Below, piece by piece: positions 6,491 through 12,503 of a DNA stretch of 12,503 nt. The translations under genes and the position numbers were made by a program. Numbering within the stretch: the first letter of the stretch is position 1; each line of letters opens with the position of its first letter. The stretch is from Pelotomaculum_B sp964543575. GTDB taxonomy: Bacteria; Bacillota; Desulfotomaculia; Desulfotomaculales; Pelotomaculaceae. The notes under the pieces are model-generated. The model had not been told where the DNA came from. It saw only the letters and a list, made by a program, of their open reading frames with translations, and made no database searches. Location: the NCBI GenBank assembly GCA_964543575.1, contig CAZIYV010000101.1, positions 1 to 12,503 of the forward strand. Direction: 5' to 3'.

Positions 6491-6882
6491 ACACCTGACT
6501 CCTTAGTGAATGACATAACATCTCTTAGGTACATATTCCCTTTCTGACATTCAACGGCAAAGACTTATGCTGATAATGGCTCAAATAACCCGGATTTTTT
6601 ATTATTCGAGAATATATCTTTAATATCCTCCAATTTTCCCTTATAAACATAAATTAGATGGTGAGTGGCTTTTTCAAAATCGTATCCCGGTGAAACGCTA
6701 AATAATATAATTGATTTCCTATCAGTACAAGCACAAGACGGGGTTTTTAATTGTAAAAGCAATTGTGATGTTATGGAGCGTGATAGGTTGCGTGTATAAT
6801 AATTAGAAGGGAAAACAAGAAAATATTAGAATCTATAGAGGTCAACAAACAATATGTCGATAATAAAAAGGGATGATTATTA
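6491..6882. other. Divergent intergenic region between the kinase and dat; one doubtful 65-codon frame
   Basis: The minus strand holds an open frame 6762-6565 starting at TTG, with coding-like composition (65 aa, a CAC motif near residue 10) but no ribosome binding site. It may be a gene remnant. A 15-codon minus frame starting ATG at about 6536 ends by overlapping the kinase start as ATGA, so a coupled leader peptide is conceivable. A minus-strand promoter candidate is TTGTTT (6852-6847), 18 bp, TAATAT (6828-6823). None of these is strong. Confidence 0.3.
6771..6800 (+). promoter_or_regulatory. Predicted promoter of dat
   Basis: A perfect TATAAT -10 (6795-6800) lies 82 bp before the dat start. 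The best -35 is TTATGG (6771-6776, 18-bp spacer), which is poor. The promoter either depends on an activator or relies mainly on its -10. Confidence 0.4.
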
Positions 6883-7719
6883 ATGGAATTAGCATATTTG
6901 AACGGCTGGATGGGTCCTCTTGAGGATGCTGTGGTTCCAGTGAATGATCGCGGCTATACCTTTGGCGACGGTGTATACGAAGTTATCAGGGCTTATAACG
7001 GGGTGATGTTTGCTCAGGCAGAACATTTTAAGCGCCTGGCGGCAAGCGCGGATGCTGTACAGATGCCCCTGCCCTGGGAGCTTACGGAGTTGGAGGATAC
7101 TACGGCAGATGTACTCAACCAAAGCGGGATCAAAGAAGCTATGATCTACATCCAGGTGACCCGCGGCACCGCGCCCAGAAACCACCTGCCTGAAGCCGGC
7201 CTGCGTCCCAACCTGTTGATTACCGTCCGGCATATCCCCGGTATACCTCCCGAAGTGTACAGTGAAGGGGTTAAGGTTATAACGGTGCCGGAGTTCCGGT
7301 GGCAGATGTGCCATGTGAAATCCATTTCACTGCAGGCCAGCGTGCTGGCCAAGCACAAGGCCCAGCAGGCCGGGGCGGCTGAGGCTGTTTTTATACTGCC
7401 GGACGGGACAGTGACTGAGTGTGCTTCCAGTAATATTTTTATTGTCAAAAGTGGTGTTTTAATGACTCACCCGGCGGACTACCGGATCCTGGCGGGCGTT
7501 ATTCGCCAATATGTCCTTGAAGTGGCAGCTTCCCTGGGGTTGGAAGTCAGGGTCAAGCCTTTTAATATCTCAGAGCTGATGCAGGCGGAAGAGGTGTTCA
7601 TCACCGGTACCGTGGCTGAAATAGTGCCTGTAGTAAATGTGGACGGGAATATTGTCGGGGATGGCAATCCCGGCCCTGTGACTCGTCGAATTCATACCGG
7701 TTATGCCTCGCTGCGGTAG
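6883..7719 (+). CDS. dat: D-amino-acid aminotransferase (D-alanine transaminase), 278 aa
   Basis: A PLP enzyme of fold type IV that interconverts D-alanine/2-oxoglutarate and pyruvate/D-glutamate, supplying D-amino acids for peptidoglycan. The sequence is collinear with Bacillus DAT throughout and of normal length. NDRGYTFGDGVYEV (21-34) opens the fold. R99 and H101 in TRGTAPRNH match the DAT residues that bind the substrate carboxylate and separate DAT from branched-chain aminotransferases. K146 (CHVKSISL) is the Schiff-base lysine and E179 (GTVTE) contacts the PLP ring nitrogen. ASSNIF and ITGT complete the cofactor pocket. The start ATG has the SD AAGGG ten bases upstream. It is the only complete plus-strand gene here, divergent from the kinase and convergent with the prenyltransferase, so it is probably transcribed alone. 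No terminator is visible in the 18-bp gap after it. Confidence 0.92.
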   Translation: MELAYLNGWMGPLEDAVVPVNDRGYTFGDGVYEVIRAYNGVMFAQAEHFKRLAASADAVQMPLPWELTELEDTTADVLNQSGIKEAMIYIQVTRGTAPRNHLPEAGLRPNLLITVRHIPGIPPEVYSEGVKVITVPEFRWQMCHVKSISLQASVLAKHKAQQAGAAEAVFILPDGTVTECASSNIFIVKSGVLMTHPADYRILAGVIRQYVLEVAASLGLEVRVKPFNISELMQAEEVFITGTVAEIVPVVNVDGNIVGDGNPGPVTRRIHTGYASLR

Positions 7720-7737
7720 TTGCCGATAGTGGATTTT

Positions 7738-8631
7738 TTATGAGACAAACAACCCTATAGCCACTAGAAAAAGTGATGAAAGAATAAGGATAACATTCTT
7801 TCCCAGGTAGGGTATTAAAGATTTAATGTCCGCATGGTTTTTCATAACACCCAGAATGGTATTCAGGGCAAGTGGAAGACATAGCAAGGCCACAAGGGTT
7901 AATAACGGCAATAATTTTAGATAGACACTGATAATCAGAACCAGAAAGGCAGCAAAGTTCAATATTGAATAAATGTAGGTATTTTCCCTCGTGGCTACCA
8001 GGGTCAGCAGGTGCCGGCGCCCCGCGGCCCGGTCAGCTTCGATATCCGGGAATTGATTAAGCAGCAAAAGATTGCTTACAAAAAAGAGTGGAATCAGAGA
8101 AACGGCTACGGAAGTGATATCGTAAAACCCCTGCAGCGCGAAATAAGTGCCCAGAACCATGCAAGGTCCAAATCCCAACCCGGGCGCCAGCAGGCACAGT
8201 AAGGGGGAACGGGTTATATACTGGGTGTATAAAACTATCAGTAATATACCGGGAACTCCAACCAAAAGTATCTGCCAACCCCGCGCGAACACCAGATAAA
8301 AACCCAGTATAATCGCTATGCTCAGGGTTGCCAGGCCATAATAAAGGGCTGCCCTGGGGGACATCTTCTTGCCGGGCAAAATACCGCTGCCGCCGCTGAA
8401 AGGAGTTTGTGAAGTCATCTCATCAAGCCCACTCTTATAATCACAATAATCATTCAGTATGTTAACTGAAGCATGTGCTGAAATCGCTCCGATCATAGCG
8501 ATAACCAGATAATAAGGGTTAATGCCGCCCGCCTTCCAGTATGCCGCGCCTGCGCCGACCAGCACGCACGCTACAGACAGGATAATAAACTGTGGACGTG
8601 TTTCAAACACATAAATCATGGCTCTTTTCAC
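7738..8631 (-). CDS. UbiA-family membrane prenyltransferase, MenA-like, 297 aa
   Basis: An integral membrane enzyme that transfers a polyprenyl chain from its diphosphate to an aromatic or similar acceptor. Both Asp motifs of the family are present: NDYCDYKSGLD (about 60-70) and DIEAD (196-200), which bind Mg-diphosphate. Eight or nine hydrophobic segments are visible, the usual number for UbiA proteins. SGGSGILPG after motif 1 resembles MenA-type proteins (1,4-dihydroxy-2-naphthoate prenyltransferase), but related clostridial paralogs use other substrates, and no other men gene is in the window, so no symbol is given. The start is GTG 8631-8629 with SD GAGGTG six bases upstream. An upstream GTG at 8640 is part of that SD, and an ATG lies four codons further in. 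It is transcribed from its own promoter at 8665-8693. Confidence 0.88.
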   Translation of the reverse strand: MKRAMIYVFETRPQFIILSVACVLVGAGAAYWKAGGINPYYLVIAMIGAISAHASVNILNDYCDYKSGLDEMTSQTPFSGGSGILPGKKMSPRAALYYGLATLSIAIILGFYLVFARGWQILLVGVPGILLIVLYTQYITRSPLLCLLAPGLGFGPCMVLGTYFALQGFYDITSVAVSLIPLFFVSNLLLLNQFPDIEADRAAGRRHLLTLVATRENTYIYSILNFAAFLVLIISVYLKLLPLLTLVALLCLPLALNTILGVMKNHADIKSLIPYLGKNVILILSSLFLVAIGLFVS

Positions 8632-8664
8632 TTTTTTCACCTCGTCAAATTAATCCCACATCAT

Positions 8665-8693
8665 AATGTAAAAATATAAAACTTCAGCTTCAA
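8665..8693 (-). promoter_or_regulatory. Predicted promoter of the UbiA-family gene
   Basis: On the minus strand TTGAAG (8693-8688), a 17-bp spacer, then TACATT (8670-8665); each hexamer matches consensus at 4/6. Transcription would begin about 25-30 bp before the GTG start. Confidence 0.45.
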
Positions 8694-8812
8694 TTTTACA
8701 AGGATATATCCATATTAACAATAAAAATCGAAAATTTAAATTTTGGGTTTTTCTTCATTTAGCATTACACTGGCGACATAAGTTATTTGGTGTAAGGTTG
8801 CCATGCAGTAAA

Positions 8813-8856
8813 CTAAAAGACGGTAATCGACCTGGTTGTCGATTACCGTCCTTTAG
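8813..8856 (-). terminator. Long terminator hairpin after the FN3 protein gene
   Basis: A 19-bp stem with one mismatch, CTAAAAGACGGTAATCGAC (8813-8831) against 8838-8856, has a 6-base loop. On the minus strand it lies 28 bp past the stop codon, and its 3' arm ends TTTTAGTTT. It could also stop plus-strand transcription. An outer 8-bp inverted repeat, ATTACACT (8764-8771) and AGTGTAAT (8855-8862), encloses or overlaps it. Confidence 0.75.
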
Positions 8857-8884
8857 TGTAATTATTTATTCGACCCGGTAAACA

Positions 8885-10471
8885 TTATGGAGCGGGATAG
8901 GTAACAGTTACCTCTTTTTGACCGGCATCCCAGTCCACCTTTGAACCCAGGTTTTCAGCAATGAACCTGAGTGGCAGCATGGTTCTGCCCGGTTCTGCTA
9001 TGATCGGCGTTACCTGGGGATTGCTGGAATCAATAAGCTTGTATTGACCATCCACTCTGGCGTAATTATTGCCAATCCAGAGTTCGATTTCCGTTCCCTT
9101 TAAAGTTATGGTAACCTTACGATCAGAGTTGCTCCAGTCTACGTCTGCTCCAATAGCCTCGGCGATATACCTGATCGGCAGGAGCGTCCTGTCGGCATAT
9201 ATGATAGGCGCTGTATCCATTGTTTGGAGCTGATTATTTACATAATATGAGGTTTTACCAATCATCAGGCTGATTATGGTTCCCGGCCGGCTGGTGGTTA
9301 CGCCGGTCTCGCTGGAATACGGCGAGTCCCCCGTGCTGTTGTACGCGCTGATCCTGTAATAGTACTTGGTGTTGCTGGCAAGCCCTGTATCGGTAAAGCT
9401 GGTGGTGTCCTCATCAACAGTGTCTATCCGGGTGTAGCTGCCGCCGGACTTCTTTCTTTCGATCTTGAATCCTGTCTCATCAGATGAGTTGTCCTCCCAG
9501 GTTAAATCAACCCTGGAGTTGGAGACAACTGTGGCGGTCAGGTCCGAAGGCGTTTCAGGGACAGACCCGGTGGTGGCGCTGACCTCGTTGGAATAAGCCG
9601 AATCTCCCGCAGTGTTGTAAGCGCTGATTCTATAGTAGTATTTAGTGTTGCCGGCAAGCCCCGTGTTGATAATGTTGGTAATGTCCTCGCCTACTGTAGC
9701 AATCCGGGTGTAGCTGCCGCCAGACTTCTTTCTTTCGATTTTGAAGCCTGTCTCGTTTGAAGAGTTATCCTGCCAGGTCAATTCAATCCTGGAGTTAGAA
9801 ACAACTGTAGCGGTCAAGTCCGATGGCTCGTCAGGGACTAACCCGGTCGTAGCGACGGCCTCGTTGGAATACAATGAATCACCGGCATCGTTGTATGCTC
9901 TCACCCTGTAGTAGTAATTCGTATTGTTGGCAAGTCCTGTATCGGTGAAGCTGGTAGTGTCCTCGTCAACAGCTTCAATCTGCGTGTAAGTACCGCCCGA
10001 TTTCTTTCTCTCGATCTTAAAACCAGTCTCGTTGCTGGAATTGTCCTCCCAGGTTAATTTGATCCTGGAGGTGGAAATAGTGGCAGCCTCCAGGTCCGAC
10101 GGTGATGCGGCAGGAATATCCATCGTTGTCGCGCTGACTTCGTTGGAGTATAGTGAATTCCCCTCAGTACCATAAGCCCTCACTCTGTAGTAGTATTTAA
10201 TGTTGCCGGCAAGCCCCGTGTTGGTATAGCTTGTAGTATTTTCGTCAACAGTGGCAATCTGCTTGTAACTGCCGCCCGAGGTCCTTCTCTCAATCTTAAA
10301 CCCCGTCTCATTGTCTGAATTGTCCTCCCAGGTCAATTCTATCCCGGAGTAAGAAACAGCTGTGGCCTCCAGGTTCGAAGGGCCTGCTAAAGAGACCGTC
10401 TCTGCCCATCCTGTGGAAATTGCCAATCCAGACAGCAGAATAATTAAAATGAGTAAACTAGTTTTTTTCAT
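8885..10471 (-). CDS. Secreted protein with four FN3 domains and a copper-amine-oxidase-N-like domain, 528 aa
   Basis: An exported surface or extracellular protein. The start ATG 10471-10469 has SD GGAGGT eight bases upstream. Residues 1-23 are a signal peptide (KK, a hydrophobic core, probable cleavage after GWA). Four fibronectin type III domains follow at about 29-116, 122-209, 214-302 and 307-394, each with PSxLxA, LTWxDNSSxETGFKIER and a YYYRxxAYN strand. Residues 400-526 form a double-unit domain (ADRTLLPIRYIAEAIG...VDW and GRTMLPLRFIAENLG...VDW). This is typical of the Cu_amine_oxidN1 'stalk' domain common in secreted proteins of Clostridia and Paenibacillus; it is not itself an oxidase. 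No LPXTG, S-layer (SLH) or enzyme domain is seen, so the role is probably adhesion or binding to the wall or a polymer. It ends at the hairpin 8813-8856. Confidence 0.9.
   Translation of the reverse strand: MKKTSLLILIILLSGLAISTGWAETVSLAGPSNLEATAVSYSGIELTWEDNSDNETGFKIERRTSGGSYKQIATVDENTTSYTNTGLAGNIKYYYRVRAYGTEGNSLYSNEVSATTMDIPAASPSDLEAATISTSRIKLTWEDNSSNETGFKIERKKSGGTYTQIEAVDEDTTSFTDTGLANNTNYYYRVRAYNDAGDSLYSNEAVATTGLVPDEPSDLTATVVSNSRIELTWQDNSSNETGFKIERKKSGGSYTRIATVGEDITNIINTGLAGNTKYYYRISAYNTAGDSAYSNEVSATTGSVPETPSDLTATVVSNSRVDLTWEDNSSDETGFKIERKKSGGSYTRIDTVDEDTTSFTDTGLASNTKYYYRISAYNSTGDSPYSSETGVTTSRPGTIISLMIGKTSYYVNNQLQTMDTAPIIYADRTLLPIRYIAEAIGADVDWSNSDRKVTITLKGTEIELWIGNNYARVDGQYKLIDSSNPQVTPIIAEPGRTMLPLRFIAENLGSKVDWDAGQKEVTVTYPAP
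9290..10387 (-). repeat. Four tandem FN3-coding repeats with 276-279 bp period
   Basis: The codons for GFKIERKKSGG and flanks recur at exactly 276, 276 and 279 bp intervals, measured from 9450, 9726, 10002 and 10281. Copies 2-4 are very similar at DNA level over long stretches, and the copy nearest the signal peptide is the most diverged. This implies repeated in-frame duplication or gene conversion, so copy number may vary between strains. Confidence 0.8.
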
Positions 10472-10640
10472 GGTTACCCACCTCCATAAGATATTTAGCC
10501 AGTTGTATGTTTAGACGTATATATAATTCAATTAGTTCATTAGTTGCGATAAATGTTTGATACAGTAAGTTTTTCATTGATTGGTGAAGATTGCTATATT
10601 TTAATAAAGTATAGGTTGAATTTATTAAATTTTTATACAT
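10458..10640 (-). CDS. Possible small helical protein overlapping the FN3 gene start, 60 aa
   Basis: An open frame ends at TAG 10460-10458, overlapping the first 14 bases of the FN3 gene, whose SD lies within its last codons; this is a common coupling arrangement. The start is uncertain: ATG 10640-10638 (SD-like AGGTG 12 bases upstream, rather far) or GTG 10655. The product is AT-rich in codons and predicted almost wholly helical, with a repeated Leu/Ile pattern (NELIELYIRLNIQLAKYL) and no signal peptide or cysteine. The family is not recognised. Chance reading-through of AT-rich DNA is an alternative. Confidence 0.35.
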   Translation of the reverse strand: MYKNLINSTYTLLKYSNLHQSMKNLLYQTFIATNELIELYIRLNIQLAKYLMEVGNHEKN

Positions 10641-10731
10641 TCGATTGAATTTCACCTGCCATTTGAATAGCTAAATTATTAGCATTCGTGTATATAAAAG
10701 GAAGTTGCTATATTTTAAAAAAATCAAAAGT

Positions 10732-11383
10732 TTAATAAGTGGCTTCCCAGCGGTCGTATATCATGATCAAGGTATAAGGTGCAAAGTAGCGAAGTACAGT
10801 TAAGAGATGGTTCCATTTATGGTATATTAGCCACCCTCTTGAATACATGAATAAAGCTCCAACTGTTGCGAGTGTAGCCAGAGTGGCAAAAACAAGTATT
10901 TTATATCGACGTGGGGTTTTTGGAATAATAATTGCTGTAATAATAGCGAAAAGAAAACTGACGCCAAGGTCAACAAACCGGTCATCCGCAGGTTTACTAT
11001 GAAATATGTCGGGTTGAAATTGGTACAGGCTAACCAGTGCTCCTCCAAAAACAGCACCAATCCAAGCGGTTGCCGCATATTTCAAACTCATTAAATATAT
11101 CCAATAGGGCACTGGAGGGTCATAGCTTACGAAACGAGGCGCAAAATGGGCATATATACGGATGCCGATTATATAAAAGATGGTTGATAACCAGATATTC
11201 CAATGTAAATAATGCAAATAATTAAATTTTAGGTATACCAGTTCCAGCATGATAAGCCCAAAGGTAAAAATAAATGTCTGCCTCCAGCGATGCTCCGATT
11301 AATCCATGCCACGAAATTTTTCCTTTGCGGATAAGCAGGGCAGCCCATATTAAACATATTATCGAATTAATGAGATAAAGCAT
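10732..11383 (-). pseudogene. Multi-pass membrane protein gene interrupted by a frameshift
   Basis: An ATG at 11383-11381 has a good SD (GGAGAG, seven bases upstream) and encodes a hydrophobic N-terminus (MLYLINSIICLIWAALLIRK) but reaches a stop at 11222. A second frame, open from 11298, continues to 10732. Its in-frame ATG at 11250 has no SD, while the sequence before it (HRWRQTFIFTFGLIMLEL) reads as membrane protein. A single-base indel between about 11300 and 11250 would join them into one product of roughly 215 residues with five or six hydrophobic segments and a Tyr/Trp-rich C-terminus. I do not recognise the family. It could be a true pseudogene, a sequencing error, or two separate genes (53 and 172 aa). 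Confidence 0.6.
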
Positions 11384-11511
11384 GACCCATCTCTCCTGTC
11401 ATGTCCCAACAAATTCAAATAGTTCTTTAAACGAATATACCCTGTATAAAACATCCTTATCCAAGACGGTTTAAGATTATCCAATAACTTAACACCTTAA
11501 ATGTGTTGAAA

Positions 11512-11539
11512 TTTAACCATTAGAAGCTTAGAATAATAT
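11512..11539 (+). promoter_or_regulatory. Weak promoter candidate for proA
   Basis: TTTAAC (11512-11517), a 16-bp spacer and TAATAT (11534-11539). The leader would contain a 7-bp hairpin CAGCCGG/CCGGCTG (11568-11591, 10-base loop) with no U-run after it. The rest of 11384-11638 is AT-rich and holds no gene; upstream lies the short dyad AACAC-N7-GTGTT. Confidence 0.3.
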
Positions 11540-11638
11540 AAACGCATTTACCAGAAATTATTTAAACCAGCCGGAGCCAGGTTGCCGGCTGATCATTTAA
11601 TTGCGACTGCTAAAATCACTGAAGGGTGGAGAAGTTTA

Positions 11639-12030
11639 TTGGGTATCAATGAGTTTGCCCGCCAGGTAAAGGACGCCTCTATTGAGCTGGCAGCCATGAG
11701 TGCGGAACAGAAAAACAGAGCCTTAAACCAAATAGCCATATCTTTGATTGAACGCCAGGAAGAGATAATTAAGGCCAACCGGGATGATTTAACCAGGAGC
11801 GAGAGAGAAAAACTGGCGGAGCCTCTTTTGAAAAGACTGAAGTTTGATGAGGCCAAGATAACCGATGTGGTGGACGGGATCAACAGCCTGATCGACCTGG
11901 AGGAACCTGTCGGCAAGACACTGCTTGCAACAGAGCTTGACAAGGGTTTGGAACTGTATAAAACCACCTGCCCCATTGGTGTAATTGGCGTGAGCTTTGA
12001 GTCCAGGCCAGACGCCCTGGTGCAGATCGC
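11639..12030 (+). CDS. proA: Glutamate-5-semialdehyde dehydrogenase (gamma-glutamyl phosphate reductase), 5' part only
   Basis: Second step of proline synthesis: NADPH reduction of glutamyl-5-phosphate to the semialdehyde. The start chosen is TTG 11639, seven bases after SD GGAG (11628-11631), which aligns with usual ProA N-termini. TTG 11582, 19 codons earlier, has a GGAG only five bases away and is the alternative. About 130 residues are visible, including AEQKNRAL, a helical region with KANRDDL, and the hallmark YKTTCPIGVIGVSFESRPDALVQIA. Full ProA is about 415-430 residues, so the catalytic Cys region is missing. After roughly 12030 the frame stays open to 12493, but that part is only the complement of a foreign serA and carries no ProA motif. 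The gene is therefore cut by a chimeric junction, not a genuine fusion. Confidence 0.88.
12008..12030. other. Chimeric junction within a stretch shared by proA and serA
   Basis: Bases from CCAGACGCCCTGGTGCAG onward encode PDALVQIA of ProA on the plus strand and RDLHQGVW of SerA on the minus strand, both conserved in their own families. GC is about 42% in a line counted just left (11701-11760) and about 63-65% in lines just right (12061-12180). Each gene loses its remainder exactly here. This is the pattern of a false join through a short shared sequence of about 20 bases. Confidence 0.8.
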
Positions 12031-12421
12031 GCGAGCAGTCGCCGAGCTTGCGGGCCAGCATCACGATCTCCGCGAGGATCATCTCGGCGACCGAGCGCGT
12101 GTTGGAGAACGGCGCGTTGAACACCGGGACGCCGTGCGCGTTCGCCGACTTGAGGTCGACCTGGTTGGTGCCGATGCAGAAGCACCCGAGCGTGAGCAGG
12201 CGGCGCGCGGCCTCGAGCGCCGGGCCCTGCACCTGGGTCTTGCTGCGGATGCCGAGCACGTGCACGTCGGCGACGTGCGCCGCGAGCTCCTCGCCCTCGA
12301 GCGCGTGCTTGAGCGCCTCGACCTGGAACCCCTCGGCCTCGAAGAGCTCGATGGCGCTCTTGTGGACTCCCTCGAGCAACAGCACCTTGATCTGGTCCTT
12401 GGGGAACGAAGTCGTGCGCAT
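12008..12421 (-). CDS. serA: D-3-phosphoglycerate dehydrogenase (SerA), N-terminal 138 residues, high-GC foreign segment
   Basis: First step of serine synthesis: oxidation of 3-phosphoglycerate with NAD. From ATG 12421-12419 the protein has the E. coli-type SerA order: FPKDQIKVLLLEGVH (6-20), VHVLGIRSKTQV (53-64), LGCFCIGTNQVDL (78-90), VPVFNAPFSNTRSVAE (98-113), then RDLHQGVW (131-138). At that point full enzymes continue into the Rossmann GxGxxG domain, which is absent because the gene is cut at the junction. An in-frame TAG lies five codons upstream, so this ATG is the only ATG choice; no clear SD is seen. Strong G/C at third positions and the wording of the motifs suggest a deltaproteobacterium or myxobacterium, unlike the rest of the window. 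Confidence 0.88.
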
Positions 12422-12503
12422 GGCCCGCGCGAGCTAGCACGGGCGCCCAGCGCCTTGAACCCGAGAGCCAGTGTCCCATGGAGGGGCCGATGACTTCGTT
12501 CCA
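12422..12503. other. High-GC end segment upstream of serA, no gene assigned
   Basis: The final 82 bases are too short to identify. GACTTCGTTCC (12492-12502) is an inverted copy of GGAACGAAGTC at 12403-12413, near the serA start. A plus-strand ATG at 12490 would begin a divergent gene, but only four codons are in view. Confidence 0.3.

Noticed and set aside
9290..10387. CRISPR array or minisatellite
   Set aside because: The regular repeats are ~276 bp, in frame and encode FN3 domains.
11880..12479. 199-residue minus-strand frame and 146-residue plus-strand frame (11997-12437)
   Set aside because: Both are out-of-frame readings of serA, Arg/Ala-rich with no motifs.
11582..12493. A 303-residue ProA fusion protein
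   Set aside because: The Arg/Glu/Leu-rich second half is the complement of serA codons; high-GC DNA is often open in several frames.
1..12503. tRNA, rRNA, insertion sequence or phage gene
   Set aside because: No cloverleaf-like segment, rRNA signature, transposase or phage motif was seen on either strand by eye.

Overview
The left 12.0 kb reads as chromosome from an anaerobic, moderately low-GC, Gram-positive-type bacterium, most likely a member of the Clostridia near the Peptococcaceae/Desulfotomaculum-Pelotomaculum group. This is an inference. It rests on strong GGAGG-type ribosome binding sites, frequent TTG/GTG starts, a GAGACAGG...CCTGTCTC hairpin of a kind I recall from such genomes, a D-amino-acid aminotransferase close to Bacillus DAT, and a secreted FN3 protein ending in a copper-amine-oxidase-N-like domain. 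The last ~0.5 kb is different: much higher GC, and it encodes the start of a deltaproteobacterial/myxobacterial-looking SerA on the opposite strand. The switch occurs inside proA at about 12008-12030, so the right end is probably an assembly or amplification chimera.

Layout. 1-982 (-): a double-domain KaiC-like ATPase, cut by the left edge. 983-1379: its promoter region, an otherwise featureless stretch, and a repeat hairpin that also looks like a terminator. 1380-1553 (-): an unrecognised 57-residue cysteine-containing protein. 1604-2950 (-): NADP-type glutamate dehydrogenase. 3040-4368 (-): a type I glutamine-synthetase-like enzyme lacking two normally essential glutamates. 4433-4514: phased A-tracts and a perfect palindromic terminator. 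4540-6490 (-): a two-component pair, a soluble cysteine-rich sensor kinase whose gene overlaps that of its KdpE-like regulator. 6883-7719 (+): D-amino-acid aminotransferase. 7738-8631 (-): UbiA-family prenyltransferase. 8885-10471 (-): secreted four-FN3 protein, preceded by a small overlapping ORF (10458-10640). 10732-11383 (-): a multi-pass membrane protein gene split by a frameshift. 11639-about 12030 (+): the 5' part of proA. 12008-12421 (-): the 5' part of a foreign serA.

How the genes fit together. The glutamine-synthetase-like gene, gdhA and the 57-residue ORF form a same-strand run centred on glutamate, ending at the repeat hairpin. Because the synthetase-like protein has lost a metal-ligand Glu and the ammonia-flap Glu, it may ligate glutamate to another amine, or be non-catalytic, rather than make glutamine. 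The sensor kinase and regulator lie directly upstream on the same strand but have their own terminator, so control of the glutamate genes by this pair is possible but not shown. DAT (D-glutamate/D-alanine supply) and proA (proline from glutamate) are also glutamate-linked. No RNA gene, CRISPR array, insertion sequence or phage gene was seen.
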